Assembly: GCF_003073045.1 (NCBI RefSeq)
Contig: NC_037599.1
Location: 682,001-746,000, forward strand
Length of the DNA: 64,000 nt
Reading direction: 5' to 3'
From: Pomacea canaliculata
Taxonomy: Eukaryota; Mollusca; Gastropoda; Architaenioglossa; Ampullariidae
In this document: positions 61,346 through 64,000 of the stretch, piece after piece
How the letters are laid out: each line of letters starts with the position of its first letter
Position numbering within the stretch: the first letter of the stretch is position 1
Notes under the pieces: generated by a model
Told to the model about the DNA's origin: nothing
The model's input: the letters and a program-made list of their open reading frames with translations, nothing else
Database searches by the model: none
Made by a program: the position numbers and the translations under genes

Positions 61346-63389
61346 TTTCTGTAGTGTTCACAATATCAGAACTATGTGACTGTAGAAATAGTTAAATTTT
61401 CATTCTTATGAAACTTAGTAGCTGTTCATTCATACAGATCTCTTTAGAAAGTAGCAAATGCTTTTTAACTATAATAAATGAAAGATGCAGTTCTTCTTGG
61501 ACAGGACTTTTTAAAAAAATGTATGAGTTTTCCTTTATGAAATTATTACAAGGGAAAATTTCGACATAGGCTTGCAGACAGTAGTGCATGTGGTGGCCTC
61601 TGCAAGTGTTTGTCAAGAGTAGCGGTCATCACTAAGACATGTTCTTAATGCCGTCACTTGGCTATTAAAATCTTATATTCTTCTTGAACAATATTTTACA
61701 TGTGCAACTCTTTGGAATAAATGTTTGAGGCTTCCACTCACTTTGAAGCAAAATTCTGAAGAAGAGTAAAGTATATCAGCATTAGACATTCTCGGTTAAG
61801 GAACAGGCAGAAAATACAATGAAAATGAATGATCAACTTTATTAATTCCAGCATGCAACTCTAGATGTCTGCTCATCCCAAAACAACAACAACAATGAAA
61901 AACCAGTGCAAGTTTCAATATTTGGTTCACAAGTTGTGCACCACAAAAATATGCAATCTTAGATTGTACATCACTCTTAAGATACATTACACTTCCACAC
62001 ATGCATCCTACTGAAAATTCATTTAAGGTTGGACAGGACTGCTGAGATTACAAACTATTAACAGTACTTGTCATTTCTGCAAACAGCGTTAGGTATAGCA
62101 TAAAGCTGACCTGAACTTAAATTCTGCTTGACACTAATTTTCTAAGAATATATATTGAGAGTACATCTTAAACTATTTGTATCATAGACATCTACACTAC
62201 AGAACACTTCCTTTGTTAGGCCAGCATCAGGAACAGGTGCATATGAAGGCAAATCTGTAACAAACATCCAAATTGTTTCATGTATAGTAATGGCAAAGTG
62301 TGCAAAACAGATATACAGGGAACATGCCATGGGTAATGTGATGCATAGTACATAACACTATGACGGATCTCCTGAGAAGGACAACATTATTTTTTTTCAA
62401 TGTGTCATCAAACCACAAGCATAAATATTTAATGTAGTGAAAGCATAGCAATATTCTTTTATGACAGTCATGCACAATAGTGATGAAGAAGTGATTTTTG
62501 CACAGCAAAATGTTCATGATTGTCTATGTACCTTTGCTTTTCAATTTAATTTATGGCTTTATGAGCACAAGTACATTTTATTTGTGTGCAAAACATAAAT
62601 ATTGTTCTTATGATAAATTCACTGAATCAACTTATGTGATATAGCCATGCACTGTAAACTGTCATTCAACCAGCTGTATGAGTCAACTGTATGTTATTAA
62701 CACTTGCATTAGATTTACTGACATTTAGACATGAAATTCACTTTCAGATCATGCCAGTGATTTTTTTTTTGGGGTGGTAGAATGATGTATTTTCATATAG
62801 TACTACCCCTAGTCATCTTCCCCTCTTTCCTAAAGAAAAGACAAAAACTACACCATGAACCTTTTAATTCAAAGAGACCTGTGGGGTGGAGGTATATTAA
62901 GGTGAAAAAATCATTTGGTATCAAACTGAATTTATTGTTAATTCTTAATAAACCATACCTGGGCAGCTGCTGACTAGAGTTATCTCAAAAACCTCTCTCT
63001 TAAACTGAAAAAAAGTTCAATGTCTATGCAGTATTGTTTTAAAACAAAATGTAACCGAAAAGAGCTAAAAAGAATTAAAGAAATGTTTATTTTGCCTCAT
63101 CGACCCACCCACTCTCACCCCAACACACAGAGCAGCAAAGACTGTGACACTACCACTTCATAATTAATGGTGAAATCGAAGCTTTAAAATATTAATATTG
63201 TTATCTATGGCATAGAAAAAAGAGAAAATAATAGATACAAATAATAGTTAAATATAAGTACTGTAATGAAATTAAGTTTATACCAAATATTTTAAAATAA
63301 AATCAGTAAAAAGTAGTTTTTACATCACTGAATCACAATTACCGAAGTTTAAAAACTGATATTGAATAATAATAATAGAACAAACCTCT

Positions 63390-63457
63390 AATAATGCCCG
63401 TACTTCCCTGCTGGACCAGTTTGCTCCTCGCTGGCGTTTGGAAGACGTCGGCTCCAT
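63390..63457 (-). pseudogene. Myb/SANT-like first exon of the Harbinger accessory protein
   Basis: The - strand reads MEPTSSKRQRGANWSSREVR then ALLEV before a GTTTGTTC donor-like site. W-S-x-R-E-V-x-A-L-L-E is the first helix of the Myb/SANT-like (MADF-related) domain in the second ORF of PIF-Harbinger elements. In the family that protein helps import the transposase and bind the ends. The remaining exons were not recognised, so it is called a remnant. Confidence 0.6.
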
Positions 63458-63568
63458 TATTATAAAAAAAAGTAGGCTGACAAAGTTTGTTCCGCGAAAA
63501 GAGCACATCCACAGAGTTGTATAGTAAATCTGTGAGCACGCCTGTTTGTTTTTCCCGGAAGACATATT

Positions 63569-64000
63569 AACGTCTTCTGGACATGCGCACAAGTAGGGAA
63601 TCCCCCGGAACAAAGAATGTAGGTCGCAGTTCTAAATTTGCATCGCCAGTTAGCTATTGTCGGGTAAAGTCGGAAACACGAAATGCGCGGGACGCGCTGG
63701 CCTTACCAGCGAGTAGCTAATAGGGCCTGCGGGTTTTATTCGGAGGTAAGTTAAGCGCTGAACATGAAATCCACCCCAGACGTCGCCCACAGGGGTGGAT
63801 TTCATGTTCAGCGCTTAACTTACCTCCGAATAAAACCCTCAGCCCCTATTAGCTACTCGCTGGTAAGGCCAGCGCGTCCCGCGCATTTCGTGTTTCCGAC
63901 TTTACCCGACAATAGCTAACTGGCGATGCAAATTTAGAACTGCGACCTACATTCTTTGTTCCGGGGGATTCCCTACTTGTGCGCATGTCCAGAAGACGTT
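63569..64000. repeat. Large palindrome: two Harbinger right ends facing each other
   Basis: Arms 63569-63777 and 63792-64000 are reverse complements over 209 bp with only a few mismatches, separated by a 14-bp spacer (AGACGTCGCCCACA). The right arm is cut by the window end, so the repeat is longer than seen. It begins a second copy of the element in opposite orientation. Confidence 0.93.

Larger units (their letters stand above)
59251..63777 (+). mobile_element. PIF-Harbinger DNA transposon, decayed, near full length
   Basis: Both ends carry GGGGTGGATTTCATGTT in inverted orientation, with related but diverged subterminal AGCGAATAA/CCGAATAAA segments; length is about 4.5 kb. The + strand encodes scrambled nuclease-transposase pieces: MATVVAVLSLNRRNLRR near 59,429; VCGDLVGVSEEKCHIVRRVT and SFPTSERQREGK (59,680-59,815); NNEHQYVNGKYFHSLKVQ (about 59,890-59,944); FINVLAKW near 60,390; KKRWDCL near 60,913; and an acidic tail ending AGQAVRN near 61,140. 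Frameshifts and stops make it inactive. The right end has a DNA-binding exon on the - strand. Confidence 0.82.

Overview
The window is animal nuclear DNA, most likely from an invertebrate and probably a gastropod mollusc. The genes have many short exons with GT-AG introns that keep phase. The DNA is AT-rich and dense with decayed transposons (RTE-like and L2/CR1-like LINEs, a tRNA-derived SINE, hAT, pogo/Tigger, PIF-Harbinger). The clade is inferred from gene structure and repeat types, not from a species-diagnostic match. No bacterial-style operons, CRISPR arrays or rRNA genes are present.

Layout: (1) 1-3.6 kb holds an unrecognised two-exon gene on the + strand (1239-2754), with minisatellites upstream (53-bp and 48-bp units) and downstream (35-bp unit). 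(2) 3.6-10.6 kb has no gene I can support. It holds LINE and SINE debris and perhaps a long 3' UTR of the next gene. (3) 10,638-35,388 on the - strand is a complete kinesin-13 gene (KIF2A-like, microtubule depolymerase). I resolved it into 23 coding exons that join in frame to 753 codons plus a stop. Its introns carry hAT, pogo-type and LINE insertions, including a 3.7-kb nested transposon containing a broken cytochrome P450 fragment. (4) 38,153-47,103 and 50,912-56,064, both on the - strand, are two tandem copies of cystathionine gamma-lyase (CTH). Each has 11 exons of identical length and encodes 394 residues. The duplicated unit includes the 3' flank and starts about 260 bp upstream of the kinesin start codon. 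(5) 56-59.2 kb is gene-poor with local tandem repeats. (6) 59,251-63,777 is a decayed PIF-Harbinger transposon with transposase and Myb/SANT remnants. Its right end is mirrored by a second inverted copy running off the window, forming a 209-bp-arm palindrome.

The most notable biology is the CTH pair. Both copies keep the PLP lysine and other core cofactor residues. Copy A (38-47 kb) differs at positions matching human CTH E59 (Trp), N118 (Gly) and E339 (Asp). E59 and E339 are two of the three residues known from protein engineering to set substrate choice between cystathionine/cysteine and methionine. Copy B keeps the ancestral residues. This suggests one canonical transsulfuration enzyme and one diverging paralog. 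Several transposon insertions are present in one copy and absent from the matching site in the other, so they post-date the duplication.
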